A stretch of 14,601 nucleotides of DNA from Flavobacteriales bacterium (GCA_002728175.1 PBVH01000040.1:5522-20122), one strand, 5' to 3'. Positions 1-9,300 are shown, counted from the stretch's first letter. Numbers and translations are program-made. The notes: generated from the letters alone by a model not told the origin.

Positions 1-71
1 AAAAGAAGATAATTATTGAATAATTTTTTTATTTTTGCGAACATATACTAGAAACCAAAATAGAAATTATT

Positions 72-566
72 ATGAAAAATATAAGTTTATTTATAGCATT
101 AACCTTGTTATTTGCATGTCAGTCTGAAGTAAAAGTTGATACAACAGATGTTGATGAAAAGTTTGCTAAAAATTGTTTAACTGTAAAATCATATTTAGAT
201 GATTTTGTTAAAGAAAGTGTTGATTATGATAAGTATTATAATGATACCTGCTTAATTAGAGGCACAATGATTAGTTCTGAAGGACCAATGAATCTTGATC
301 AAAGAAAGGCAACTCATAAAGATTTATGGGCAAAATATGACTTTTCTAATTCTGATACAATTAGTTTCTTGCCAGGAGTTAATCAATATTCAAAAGAAGT
401 TGATGGTTCTGTTAGATTTTATTTTGATTGGACTATTACAAATAGTGAGAATTCTAAGTCAATTACATTACCACTATATATGTCCTTTGATTTCGATGAA
501 AACGGAAAATTTAACTACATACAATATTTTGGAGATATAACTGCAGCTTTTTCTTCAATAGAATAG
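72..566 (+). CDS. Small lipoprotein, possibly NTF2/SnoaL-like
   Basis: A 164-residue protein that starts with a lysine and a hydrophobic stretch ending in a classical lipobox, LFAC, with Cys16 as the lipidation site. It should therefore be a lipoprotein anchored at the outer or inner membrane. The mature part is acidic and rich in aromatic residues. A segment around residues 75-160 (DLWAKYDFS, FLPG, DGSVRFYFDW, then a C-terminal strand ending GKFNYIQYFGDIT) has the look of the cone-shaped NTF2/SnoaL fold, in which the last strand often reads 'GKI...Y.D'. That fold call is an inference and no catalytic residues can be named. The ATG follows an A-rich leader, and a TATTTTTG box lies at 30-37. 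It converges on the UPF0114 gene and appears to be monocistronic in this window. Confidence 0.75.
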   Translation: MKNISLFIALTLLFACQSEVKVDTTDVDEKFAKNCLTVKSYLDDFVKESVDYDKYYNDTCLIRGTMISSEGPMNLDQRKATHKDLWAKYDFSNSDTISFLPGVNQYSKEVDGSVRFYFDWTITNSENSKSITLPLYMSFDFDENGKFNYIQYFGDITAAFSSIE

Positions 567-688
567 TAAGTTTAATATATTAAATTATTTCTTATTAGTA
601 GGTCTGTTTGTTTGATTACAAATTTTTTTTCAGATCGCATTTTGTGACTTAATTATATTTTAGTTCTTTTTAAAGATATAATTAATTT
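567..688. other. Intergenic space between convergent genes
   Basis: This 122-base A/T-rich spacer separates the convergent lipoprotein and UPF0114 genes. It holds a perfect A/T palindrome (TTTAATATATTAAA) with no room for a normal loop, and several T runs. I see no clear hairpin-plus-T-run terminator and no small gene. Confidence 0.4.
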
Positions 689-1186
689 TTAGTCTCTATT
701 AATTAAAAAATATCCAATACAAATACACAATATTGATAAACTAAATAAAATAAGATCATTAGGTGTATTAAAATTGTAGGATAATTTCAATACTTTTTCA
801 AAAAACTTAACTATTAGAACAATTATGATAACTTTAATTATCTTGTTTTTTAATTGATCTAAACTTTTGATTTTGAGTGTAGATTCAGAAAATTTTGTTT
901 TGGCAAAATCAATTTCACTAATAAATAATTCATAAACTCCAAAACCAAAAATTAATAAAACAATGCCTATTAAAAATAAATCAATAGAAGAAATAATTTT
1001 AAATAGTAAATCATTATTTGAACTTACACTTTCATTAAAAATTGGATTATAAAAAACAATTGCTTGCACAATATCCCATCCACCTAATACAAATAGTACG
1101 GTTGCTGATAATATTGATAAAATCACTGCTATTAAAACAATGAACCTTGTACTCCAAATTCCTTTTTCAAATTTAATTTTTGACAT
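689..1186 (-). CDS. UPF0114/YqhA-type integral membrane protein
   Basis: A 165-residue, very hydrophobic protein with about four membrane segments (roughly residues 14-40, 62-88, 114-134 and 142-162). The block FGFGVYELFISEID after the second segment is characteristic of the UPF0114 (YqhA) family of small inner-membrane proteins, whose function is not established. I chose the ATG at 1186, which gives MSKIKFEKG, because the longer frame to 1222 begins with TTG and adds an unlikely hydrophobic extension. The leader before this ATG is A-rich (AAAATAAATAAA), as is usual in the group. It is the last gene of the minus-strand run, 71 bases after the carboxypeptidase gene, so it may be cotranscribed or have its own promoter. 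Confidence 0.75.
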   Translation of the reverse strand: MSKIKFEKGIWSTRFIVLIAVILSILSATVLFVLGGWDIVQAIVFYNPIFNESVSSNNDLLFKIISSIDLFLIGIVLLIFGFGVYELFISEIDFAKTKFSESTLKIKSLDQLKNKIIKVIIIVLIVKFFEKVLKLSYNFNTPNDLILFSLSILCICIGYFLINRD

Positions 1187-1257
1187 TTTATTTATTTTTA
1201 ACAATATTAACAATATTTTCAAAGTATTTCATAATTTATTGATAATATGGTATGAAA

Positions 1258-2748
1258 CTATAAATCATACATACTAGTATATTTATTAATGGCATACTTT
1301 TTAAAAAAATTGAAATTAAGTTTTTCTCCAGTTACTTTTAAACAAAGATCTTGGGCAGAATATTTTTTTCCGTGCTTGTGAATTTTTTCTCTTAACCATT
1401 TTAAAAGGTTGTTATTATTACCAGTAGATATTTCATCATATAATTTTTCGTTTTCGTATAATGCCTGAGTAAAAAATTGAGCAGCATAAAGACTTCCTAT
1501 TGTATATGTCGGGAAATAACCAAAACTTCCGTGAGACCAATGAATATCTTGTAGAACCCCCATTGAATCAGATGGAACTGTTATACCAAGATATTCTTGA
1601 TATTTTTTATTCCATATTTTTGGAAGGTCTTGTACTTTTATTGAAGATTCAATTAATCCTTTTTCTATTTCATATCTTATTAAAATATGTAGGTGATATG
1701 TAAGTTCGTCAGCATTGGTTCTTATCAAACTTGGTTTAACTTTATTACAAGCTTTATAAAAATCGTTTACACTAACATTTATCAGTTGTTTTTCAAAATA
1801 TTTTTTAAGTTTATTATAATTATACTTCCAATATTCCATACTTCTTCCTACATTATTCTCCCATAATCTAGACTGAGATTCATGTATTCCTAATGAAATA
1901 CTTTCTCCAAGAGGTAAACCATAATTTTTTGACAACAATCCCTGTTCGTATAAAGCGTGTCCTCCTTCATGAACACAGGACCAAATCATTTCAGACAAAT
2001 TGTTTTCATCAATTCTAGTAGTTACTCTTGCGTCTTCATTAGAAAAGTGAGTAGAGAATGGGTGAGCAGACAAATCTTGTCTACCAGAGTTAAAATCATA
2101 ATCCATTCCTTTTAGTAAATCAATTCCAAAATCCCATTGTTTTTTTTGATTATAATGCTGATAAAAAAAGGAATCATCAATTTCTTTTGCATTAGAAATT
2201 TTTTTAATAAATGGAATAAGAAAATCTTTTATCTCTTTGAAGATTTTATCAACTTCATGAGTTGTTAAATCTGGTTCATATTGATCTAATAATGCATCAT
2301 AAGGATGATTTTTGTAACCTAATATTTCACATTCTTTAATTCTTAATTGAATAAGTTGTTCAAGTGATTTTTCAAAAATAGAAAAATCATTCTTTTCTTT
2401 AGCTAACCTCCATTTTACAAATGCTTCAGAAATAAGATTTGATTCTTTTTCAATAAAGTTAGCGTCATATTTCAGCGTTTTATTATATTTTTTTAAAGAA
2501 ACATCAATATTTCTTAATTGATCAAAATCTAATGCATTATTATTTTTCAATTTATTTAATAAATCACCATAGCTTTTGTTTGTGGAAAGCTCATGTGATA
2601 TTTTTCTTAAAGTTGATATCTGTTGAGCTCTAAATTTATGACCATTTTTAGGCATTTTTGTTTCCAAGTCCCAATTTAGAACAGCTATAGACATATTAAT
2701 ATCATGAATTTTTTTACAATAATCTAGATAATCAGAATACTTATTCAT
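1258..2748 (-). CDS. Metallocarboxypeptidase, M32 (Taq) family
   Basis: This is a cytoplasmic zinc carboxypeptidase that removes C-terminal residues from peptides, with a broad preference that usually excludes proline. Numbered from the ATG at 2748 it has 496 residues, the normal family length. The zinc motif HEGGH is at residues 260-264, inside WSCVHEGGHALYEQG. The third ligand is the glutamate of HESQSR, about 25 residues later. Other family blocks are present: HPFST before the zinc site, DELTYHLHILIRYEIE, and near the C-terminus IHWSHGSFGYFPTYTIGS. No signal peptide is present. A longer frame to 2766 would start with TTG and add only six residues, so the ATG is preferred. It lies 35 bases downstream of the MazG-like gene and probably belongs to the same transcript. 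Assignment is firm; its link to the upstream photorepair genes is only positional. Confidence 0.95.
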   Translation of the reverse strand: MNKYSDYLDYCKKIHDINMSIAVLNWDLETKMPKNGHKFRAQQISTLRKISHELSTNKSYGDLLNKLKNNNALDFDQLRNIDVSLKKYNKTLKYDANFIEKESNLISEAFVKWRLAKEKNDFSIFEKSLEQLIQLRIKECEILGYKNHPYDALLDQYEPDLTTHEVDKIFKEIKDFLIPFIKKISNAKEIDDSFFYQHYNQKKQWDFGIDLLKGMDYDFNSGRQDLSAHPFSTHFSNEDARVTTRIDENNLSEMIWSCVHEGGHALYEQGLLSKNYGLPLGESISLGIHESQSRLWENNVGRSMEYWKYNYNKLKKYFEKQLINVSVNDFYKACNKVKPSLIRTNADELTYHLHILIRYEIEKGLIESSIKVQDLPKIWNKKYQEYLGITVPSDSMGVLQDIHWSHGSFGYFPTYTIGSLYAAQFFTQALYENEKLYDEISTGNNNNLLKWLREKIHKHGKKYSAQDLCLKVTGEKLNFNFFKKYAINKYTSMYDL

Positions 2749-2783
2749 AACCAAAACTTTTATCAAATTATTTATAGATAGAT

Positions 2784-3077
2784 TTAATCTCTAATGAAAG
2801 TTCCATTGACAGTTTTTCCTTTTCTGTTTTTTATTTCATCCCATGCAGCTTGTAAGCATTCTTCAGGTTCTAAACCTAATTGGTAACACAAAATTATTAA
2901 TGTAACAAAACTATCACCTAGTCCATCTAATATTTCTTTATCTTTTTTCTTTAAAATAGCTCCTGCAGTTTCTCCAACTTCTTCTAGAACTTTAAGCATT
3001 TGGGCGTGAACATTTTCTTTTTTTAATAGATCTTTATTGTCAGCCCAGATTTTTACATTTTTTATTAAATCTTCCAT
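2784..3077 (-). CDS. MazG-like nucleotide pyrophosphohydrolase
   Basis: A 97-residue all-alpha protein of the MazG/dUTPase-type NTP pyrophosphohydrolase superfamily. These enzymes hydrolyse (deoxy)nucleoside triphosphates to monophosphate and pyrophosphate and can clear damaged nucleotides. The metal-binding pattern is visible as EEVGE at residues 32-36, followed by DGLGD at 51-55 and a hydrophobic helix (SFVTLIILCYQLG). The tail AWDEIKNRKGKTVNGTFIRD matches the short single-domain, phage-like members of the family. The ATG at 3077 follows an A-rich leader and a TATTTTTG box. It sits 32 bases after the DUF2256 stop, in the same direction. Substrate cannot be read from the sequence; a housekeeping role in nucleotide-pool cleaning would suit a neighbour of photolyase. 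Confidence 0.85.
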   Translation of the reverse strand: MEDLIKNVKIWADNKDLLKKENVHAQMLKVLEEVGETAGAILKKKDKEILDGLGDSFVTLIILCYQLGLEPEECLQAAWDEIKNRKGKTVNGTFIRD

Positions 3078-3109
3078 ATTTTTTTTTACAAAAATATAAA
3101 TTTAAACTT

Positions 3110-3259
3110 TTATGAACTGTTTATATAATTGCTTCTCTTGCCTCTGCATCTTTTACTACAATACTTTACATTTTCCCAATTTTTCTCCCACTTTTTACGC
3201 CATGTAAAATCCCTTTTGCATACAATACATTTTTTTGATGGTAAATATTTTTTATTCAT
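3110..3259 (-). CDS. DUF2256-type zinc-ribbon small protein
   Basis: A 49-residue gene found by reading the gap between the flavin reductase and MazG-like genes. It begins with the ATG at 3257-3259 and ends with TAA at 3110-3112. The protein starts MNKKYLPSKKCIVCKRDFTW and continues with RKKWEKNWENVKYCSKRC. The cysteine pairs C11-x2-C14 and C34-x3-C38 should bind one zinc, and the FTWRKKW...W...VKYCSKRCR pattern is diagnostic of DUF2256. The product is strongly basic. Its start overlaps the stop of the flavin reductase gene by 8 bases, which implies translational coupling. From memory, DUF2256 genes commonly sit beside cryptochrome/photolyase genes, and the context here agrees. Its biochemical role is unknown; nucleic acid or partner-protein binding is a guess from charge and zinc fold. 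Confidence 0.9.
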   Translation of the reverse strand: MNKKYLPSKKCIVCKRDFTWRKKWEKNWENVKYCSKRCRGKRSNYINSS

Positions 3260-3884
3260 CAAAATGTGGTATTTCATTTAATTTGACGTATGGAAAGCTC
3301 TCCATGTGCTTAAGTTTATAGTAACTGTTCAAGCCACCAATTCCAATTGCTTCGTATGACTCTAAATCTATTTGTCCTATTTTATTTAATGCATCATTAT
3401 TTATGTAAGCGAGTTCTATTTCTCCTATAATAAATATACATCCATTTGGTAAATCAATATTTTTTAAGTGCTTCATGCCTATTTTAACTTGACTTAACTT
3501 TACAAATGGAGCGTGAAAGTCATTGATTTTTTCTGCTTCAATTTTTAAGCTATCGAATTCAGATTCGTCATGAGGAAATTTCGCAGAAGTATAATGAGCT
3601 TTTTTAATAAAACTTTCTGAAATATGATTAATAGTGTAATATTTTGTTGATATAATATTTGAATATGTATCTTTTAAATTCTTTATTTGAGGTCTAATAA
3701 CAATCCCAATTTGGGCTGGGTTTGATCCTAAATGAACAACAGATGAAAATATTGCTAAATTTTTTATCCCTTTTTTTGATTCTGTACCAATAAGATTTCC
3801 AGGTTTAACTCCTGTAATTGAATTAATTAGATTTAATCTATAAACTCTATCTAAGTTTTTGATGTCATGTTTTGTTACTAGCAT
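3252..3884 (-). CDS. Flavin reductase-like FMN-binding split-barrel protein
   Basis: A 210-residue protein resembling the flavin reductase/FMN-binding split-barrel family, which uses NAD(P)H to reduce free or bound flavin. The visible family core is RLNLINSITGVKPGNLIG, then KGIKNLAIFSSVVHLGSNPA and IGIVIRP, the usual N-terminal flavin-site region. Later blocks are YTINHI, HYTSAKFP and GEIELAYIN. I chose the ATG at 3884 (MLVTKHDIKNLDRVYRL). The frame runs upstream to 3998, but that extension lies inside the photolyase gene and looks like out-of-frame sequence. With this start the gene overlaps the photolyase stop by 20 bases, and its own stop overlaps the DUF2256 start. The coupling suggests it works with the photolyase, perhaps by supplying reduced flavin, though no partner can be proven from sequence. 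Confidence 0.88.
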   Translation of the reverse strand: MLVTKHDIKNLDRVYRLNLINSITGVKPGNLIGTESKKGIKNLAIFSSVVHLGSNPAQIGIVIRPQIKNLKDTYSNIISTKYYTINHISESFIKKAHYTSAKFPHDESEFDSLKIEAEKINDFHAPFVKLSQVKIGMKHLKNIDLPNGCIFIIGEIELAYINNDALNKIGQIDLESYEAIGIGGLNSYYKLKHMESFPYVKLNEIPHFDE

Positions 3885-5337
3885 ATTTATTTCTTGTATG
3901 TGTATATATAATTCTTCTATTTTCTTTTCTAACTTTTGGGTCTTTTCTATATTTCCATATTTTATTTTTAGCTTTTTTAGTTGCAATATCAATATCAATT
4001 TTTGGAGAGGGATATTTTATATCAATATTAAAAGCTAATTTATCAAAATCAGAAATTTGCCAAGGTTCATGAATATATTCTTCGGATAAGTTTTTTAGTT
4101 CTTCGACCCATTTTTTAATAAATGTTCCATTTATATCATGGTCTTTGGATTGCTTGATTGGATTATAAATTCTTATAGTATTTATACCAGTTGTTCCTGC
4201 TTGCATCTGAAACTGTGGATAATGAATACCAGGTTCATAATCTAAAAAAAGCTTTGCTAAATGATAAACTCCTAATTTCCAATCACAATCTAATTGATGA
4301 CAAAAAAAAGAAACTAACATTGCTCTCATCCTAAAGTTTAACCAACCAGTTTTGATTAAGCATCTCATACAAGCATCAATTAGTGGAAATCCAGTCCTAC
4401 CTGTCTTCCAATCATTAATTAGTTTTTTATCGTTATAGTATTTTAAACTCTCATATCCTACATTTATATTTCTAAATTCGTATTCACATTCTACTTCAAA
4501 TTTTTGAATAAAGTGACTTCGCCACTTAATTCTAGTTATTATAGCATTAAAAGCTCTTTTATTTTTTGTATAGTTTTTATGCTTTTTGATGTATTGATAT
4601 GCTTGTCTAGAGCTAATATTTCCCCACGAAAGATAAGGTGATAGTCTTCCGCATGACTTTCTACTTTCTAATGGTTTTGATATATGTTTTGAATAATTTT
4701 TACCTCTATCTTTTGTAAAAGAATTTAAATATTTAATTGCATTGCTTTCTCCAGCGGGTTGAAACTCTTTTGGGTAATTAGTTAGTATTTCTTTAAGTTC
4801 TTTTTTTAATGAATATGGATGTGTAAAATTATTAATTGATGAACATGAAAAATTATTTTTAACGATATCTTGGTTTACATATTCATACCACTTTTTATCC
4901 CAAAAATTTCTATTTTTCAAACCCCTTATAATTCCATCTCTTTGAAATTGTTGCCAAATAATATTATTTTTTTTACAAAATTTTGAAATTTCCTTATCTT
5001 TTTTCCAGCTTAATTGAGTACCCGATTCTTGATATGATAATATTTTTTTAATCGTATATTTTTTTTTTAAAAATTTAAAAACTTCTTTGGTTTTCGTATG
5101 AAAAACCTCAATTTCTCTATTAAATTTTTTTAGCTTTTTGTTGATGTCTAAAATAGAATGATATATGAACTGTAGATGCCTATGCGAACAATCCCTATAT
5201 TCAATTATATCATTATCAAATATGTATATACATATGTAATTAATATTGTCTTGTTCAGCTTCATAAAGTGGTAAGTGATCACAACTTCTTATATCTCTTT
5301 TAATCCATACAATATTTATCATATCTTTTTCTGACAT
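3865..5337 (-). CDS. Cryptochrome/photolyase-family flavoprotein
   Basis: A 490-residue FAD protein of the photolyase/cryptochrome superfamily, probably a light-driven repairer of UV pyrimidine dimers. Residues 7-130 form the N-terminal Rossmann-like antenna domain (INIVWIKRDIRSCDHLPL). The FAD domain shows GRLSPYLSWGNISSRQAY (230-247), WRSHFIQKF (272-280), TGRTGFPLIDACMR (312-325) and GWLNFRMRAM (331-340). It closes with AGTTGINTIRIYNP (380-393) and FIKKWVEEL. Asn392 matches the asparagine that contacts FAD N5 in CPD photolyases, which favours repair over signalling. By hand alignment Trp310 and Trp353 match E. coli W306 and W359, while the WQW of W382/W384 reads Pro374-Gln-Phe376. That departure is discussed separately. 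The C-terminal tail is Lys/Arg-rich. It begins 20 bases after cysM and overlaps the flavin reductase gene. The exact subclass and lesion specificity are not settled. Confidence 0.9.
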   Translation of the reverse strand: MSEKDMINIVWIKRDIRSCDHLPLYEAEQDNINYICIYIFDNDIIEYRDCSHRHLQFIYHSILDINKKLKKFNREIEVFHTKTKEVFKFLKKKYTIKKILSYQESGTQLSWKKDKEISKFCKKNNIIWQQFQRDGIIRGLKNRNFWDKKWYEYVNQDIVKNNFSCSSINNFTHPYSLKKELKEILTNYPKEFQPAGESNAIKYLNSFTKDRGKNYSKHISKPLESRKSCGRLSPYLSWGNISSRQAYQYIKKHKNYTKNKRAFNAIITRIKWRSHFIQKFEVECEYEFRNINVGYESLKYYNDKKLINDWKTGRTGFPLIDACMRCLIKTGWLNFRMRAMLVSFFCHQLDCDWKLGVYHLAKLFLDYEPGIHYPQFQMQAGTTGINTIRIYNPIKQSKDHDINGTFIKKWVEELKNLSEEYIHEPWQISDFDKLAFNIDIKYPSPKIDIDIATKKAKNKIWKYRKDPKVRKENRRIIYTHTRNKYASNKT

Positions 5338-5357
5338 TTGACAAATATTATATTTGG

Positions 5358-6242
5358 TTAAAGACAGCTAAAATACCTTTCTCCTCTATCACACAATACT
5401 GTAATTGCGTGTTTTTTATTGTTTTTAGATAACCAACGTTCAGATGCAAGAACGTTTGCTCCAGCAGATACACCAATAAATAAACCATTTTTAGCTAATT
5501 TTTTTGCAAAATCAGTTGCATCTTTTGTAGAAACCAATACAATTTCATCAACAAATTCTAAATCAACTAAAAACTTACTTCCGTCTCCGATTCCTTGAAT
5601 ACCATGTAATCCTGCTTCTCCACCACTCATTACCGGACTTTCTTCAGGCTCAACTGCAATAATTTTAATTTCTGGCCATTTTTCTCTTAAATACTTACCA
5701 GTTCCCATTATTGTTCCTCCAGTTCCAGTTCCAAGAACAATTGCATCTGGAATTTCACTACAACTTTTAGAGAATTGTTGATATATTTCTGGACCTGTTG
5801 TGTCATAATGAGCTTGAACATTTAAAGTATTATGAAATTGGTTGCAATTAAACCAGCCTTTTTCAATACACATTTTGTCTCTTAACAAAATTGCTCCATC
5901 AAAGTCTCCAGCATCAACCTCAACTAATTTTGCGCCATAATATCTAAAAATTTTTTTTCTTTCTTCAGACATATTGCAAGGCATTACAATTACCATTTTG
6001 TATCCTCTTTCAGCTGCTAACATTGCAAATGAGATACCTGTATTGCCAGATGTCGCTTCACAGAGAGTATCACCAGTTTTAATTAAACCTTGTTCTTCCG
6101 CATTATTTAAGATAAAAGTTGCCATTCTGTCCTTTACACTACCGCCAGGATTCATGAATTCTGCTTTCCCCCAAATTGTTTGGTTTTTTTCGAAGTTTAG
6201 TGGTAATAAAGGTGTTTTTCCAACAAATTTTGATAGTCTCAT
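5358..6242 (-). CDS. cysM: Cysteine synthase B-type PLP enzyme
   Basis: This is a pyridoxal-phosphate beta-replacement enzyme that makes cysteine from O-acetylserine (or a related acceptor) and sulfide or thiosulfate in the cytoplasm. The 294-residue protein has the PLP lysine Lys37 in NPGGSVKDR, the substrate loop EATSGNTG (62-69), the phosphate-binding GTGTGGT (171-177), GVSAGAN and the C-terminal CDRGERYFS. The blocks NMSEERK, QFHN..N..AHYDTTGPEI and CDRGERY resemble CysM more than CysK. It is slightly shorter than E. coli CysM (about 303 residues). The ATG at 6242 is preceded by a TAATTTTG -7-like box. It heads the seven-gene minus-strand run, 20 bases ahead of the photolyase gene. Family assignment is firm; CysM versus CysK is likely but not certain. 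Confidence 0.92.
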   Translation of the reverse strand: MRLSKFVGKTPLLPLNFEKNQTIWGKAEFMNPGGSVKDRMATFILNNAEEQGLIKTGDTLCEATSGNTGISFAMLAAERGYKMVIVMPCNMSEERKKIFRYYGAKLVEVDAGDFDGAILLRDKMCIEKGWFNCNQFHNTLNVQAHYDTTGPEIYQQFSKSCSEIPDAIVLGTGTGGTIMGTGKYLREKWPEIKIIAVEPEESPVMSGGEAGLHGIQGIGDGSKFLVDLEFVDEIVLVSTKDATDFAKKLAKNGLFIGVSAGANVLASERWLSKNNKKHAITVLCDRGERYFSCL

Positions 6243-6261
6243 CCGTAATTTTTTTGTGTAA

Positions 6262-6269
6262 CAAAATTA
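6262..6269 (-). promoter_or_regulatory. Candidate -7 box (TAATTTTG) for cysM
   Basis: Reading the minus strand, TAATTTTG ends 19 bases before the cysM ATG and fits the Bacteroidota -7 consensus TAnnTTTG. No convincing TTTG -33 element lies 17-23 bases upstream. The call is therefore weak, although the position suits a promoter for the cysM-led gene run. Confidence 0.3.
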
Positions 6270-6305
6270 GATAAAACTATAGATAAAATGACATATTTAA
6301 ATCAA

Positions 6306-9300
6306 TTATTTAATTACTGGAGCATTAATTTTATTTAAGCTATTATTTATTGGTTTAATTTGTTGATTTAAACTTTCATACTCTTTGTTAAATTTATTAT
6401 AAAGTGTATGTGCATTTTGTAAACTTTCTTTGTGTTGTTTAGTAGGTCCATATGTTGAGTAACTACTTGCTGCCCAAATATAATCGCGCATTCGGGGATA
6501 ATCATTTTGTTCACCAACTTTAGATTTGATACTACTTCCATTGACATTTAGTTCTAACTCTAAAATTTTCTCTCTCAAACTAAGTATTTTCATATTTATT
6601 TTTTCATCAACTAATTCTGCTCTTTGGTACGCTTTTAATGCAATTAAACTTTTATTCTTTAAGTCTTTAATTTGTTTTGAAAGGTGATAAATTTTACTTC
6701 TTAGTTCACTAACTTCATTCCAATGAGAAACAACTACATTATAAGGACTTCCTTTTAGTGCACCTTGTTTAAGTGGGACTACATTAAATTTTACTTTATT
6801 TGAAACAGCAATGTATTTTCCTTCAATTTGTTTAAACATCTGTGCAGAATATTCATCAGGGGCAATTAAATTTCCACGTGAAGAATTTTCGAAATTATCT
6901 TTAGTAATTATATTTTTCGATTCTGAAGTTAAATCCCAACTTATCCTATTAAAACCACTTTTATTTATAGCTTTAACTTTTTTTACTATCTTACCATCTT
7001 GCGAATAGATAAAAGCCCATACACTTGGAGTTAATTCATTCTTTTCTGATTCAAGTAAATTCCATGTTGGAGTAGAAACTTCTTTTTTATTTTTCTCTAA
7101 TTCTTTTTCTTGATTTAATCTTATTTCTTTTTTGGATTTATATTTATTAGCTTGGTAGTAAGTGAAATTAACGCCATAAGGTGGGTTGTCTGCCAAATAA
7201 AAATTATCACCCTGAGCAGCTTTTCTTCGGCTACCTAAAATTCTTTTTTCTGTATACCAAAAAGCGTTTTTTGGTGTAAATAAAACTATTTCTTCACTCA
7301 CATTTTCTTTTTTAAACTCTCTTAAAGAACTGTAATCGTCTAAAACATAAATTCCTCTTCCAAATGTTCCAACTACTAAATCGTTTTCTCTTTTTTGAAT
7401 AGCTAAATCCCTAACAGAAATATTTGGCATACCGTTTTTTAGCTTATTCCATGTTTGTCCTTGATTATTTGTAAAGTATACTCCAAATTCGCTTCCAAGA
7501 AACATTAATTGATTATCAACATGATCTTGTACAATTCTCCAAAGTATTGTATTTTCCGGTAGATTACTACTTATTTTTTTCCAAGTTTTACCTTTGTTAA
7601 TACTTTTAAATACATATGGTTTAAAATCTCCATATTTATGATTGTCAAATACGGCATACACAATATTTTCATCATATAAATCAGCTTTTATATCATTGAC
7701 AAATGAAGTGTTAGGTAAATCAATAATTTTGCTAAAATCTGTTTTTCTCCAATTTTTTCCTCCATCTTCAGTAACTTGAATAATTCCATCATCAGTACCA
7801 ATATAAATTAGCTCAGAATTTTTTGGAGATTCAGAAATAGAGGTTATTGTACTGTAATTAGACATTGCGTACAAATCCCAAGCATTATCCCATTTTTGTT
7901 TGCTTCCAAAAAATGGTGTTTGAATACGTTCAATATTATTAGTTAAGTCTTTTGATATTGCAGTCCACGAATCACCTCTGTCTTCAGATTTCCATAGCCT
8001 TTGCGATGCAAAATATAGTGTTTTGGAGTTATGAGAACTTACCAGAATAGGAGAATCCCAGTTAAATCTATCAATTTTTTCTCCAATTTTTGGTTGTGGT
8101 TTTATATTAATATTTTCACCCGTAATTCTATCATGTCGATTTAGATTTCCTCTCTGCCATTGAACATAAACAATATTTGGGTCGTTCGGATCAGTTGCTG
8201 GTTGGTGACCGTCACCTCCTAAAAGTATAAACCAGTCTGAATTTCTTATGCCGTGTATATTATCAGTTCTGCTGGGAGCTCCCTGAGTATTATTGTCTTG
8301 AGTACCACCATAAACATAATAAAATGGGTAAGCGTTATCAACAGCAATCTTGTAGAATTGTGTTAAGGGTAAATTATCAATAAATTTCCAATTTTTGGTC
8401 TTGTCAAAACTTTCATAAAGTCCACCATCGCATCCAACTAATATATAATTTGGATCATCTTTTTTAAATGCTACCGCATGGTTATCTACGTGTTTTTCAG
8501 ATTCATTCATTCTAGAAAAAGTTTTTCCACCATCAAAGGAAACCTGCATGTAATTATCAGCTAAATATATTTCATCAAAATTATGTGGTGAAGCATATAA
8601 TTCTTGGTAGTAATGTGGTCCTGTTCCACCAGATACTGCATCACTCATTTTGCTCCAGCTTTCACCTCTATTCGAGCTTTTAAAAACTCCACCACTTCTG
8701 CGGTTGAGTTCTATAGCTGCATACAATACATCAGGATTTTGAGGAGATATTGCTAAACCTATTTTACCCATATTGCTTTTTGGTAATCCCTTGTCAATTT
8801 TTTTCCAAGTATCACCTCCATCTATTGATTTATAAATGTTACTTCCAGGACCACCTCCCATATAGCCAGCTACAGTTCTGTGTCTTTGCCATGTAGCCGC
8901 GTAAAGTATTTTTGGGTCTCTTGGGTCAATAATTAAATCAGTTGCACCTATCCATTCATCGTCACCAAGCTTTTGAATCCAGCTTTTACCTCCATCAGTG
9001 GACTTAAAGATACCTCTTTCTCCTCCTTTGCTCCAAAGTGGGCCTTGAGATGCAACCCAAATAGTATTTTGATTTGTAGGATGTACGATTATTTTTGAAA
9101 TATGCTCTGATTTTTTTAGACCCATATTTTGCCAATTTTTTCCTCCATTTACACTTTTGTAAATTCCGTCACCATATGCAACATGGCGACCACCTACATT
9201 TTCTCCACTTCCTATCCAAACAATATCAGAATTTTGAGGATCTAATGTGATGCAGCCAATTGAATAACTCTTTTCATTATCAAATATTGGTTTCCAAGTA

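Noticed and set aside
1187..1222. Longer start of the UPF0114 protein at 1222
   Set aside because: The codon is TTG, and the ATG at 1186 gives the usual N-terminus of the family after an A-rich leader.
3885..3998. N-terminal extension of the flavin reductase to 3998
   Set aside because: The added 38 residues lie inside the photolyase gene, are Lys/Ile-rich without family similarity, and the ATG at 3884 matches where the family core begins.
6297..6313. Inverted repeat TTAAAT/ATTTAA with a 5-base loop across the stop of the BNR gene, as a terminator
   Set aside because: Only six A/T pairs and no T run follows in the direction of transcription, so chance is the simpler explanation.
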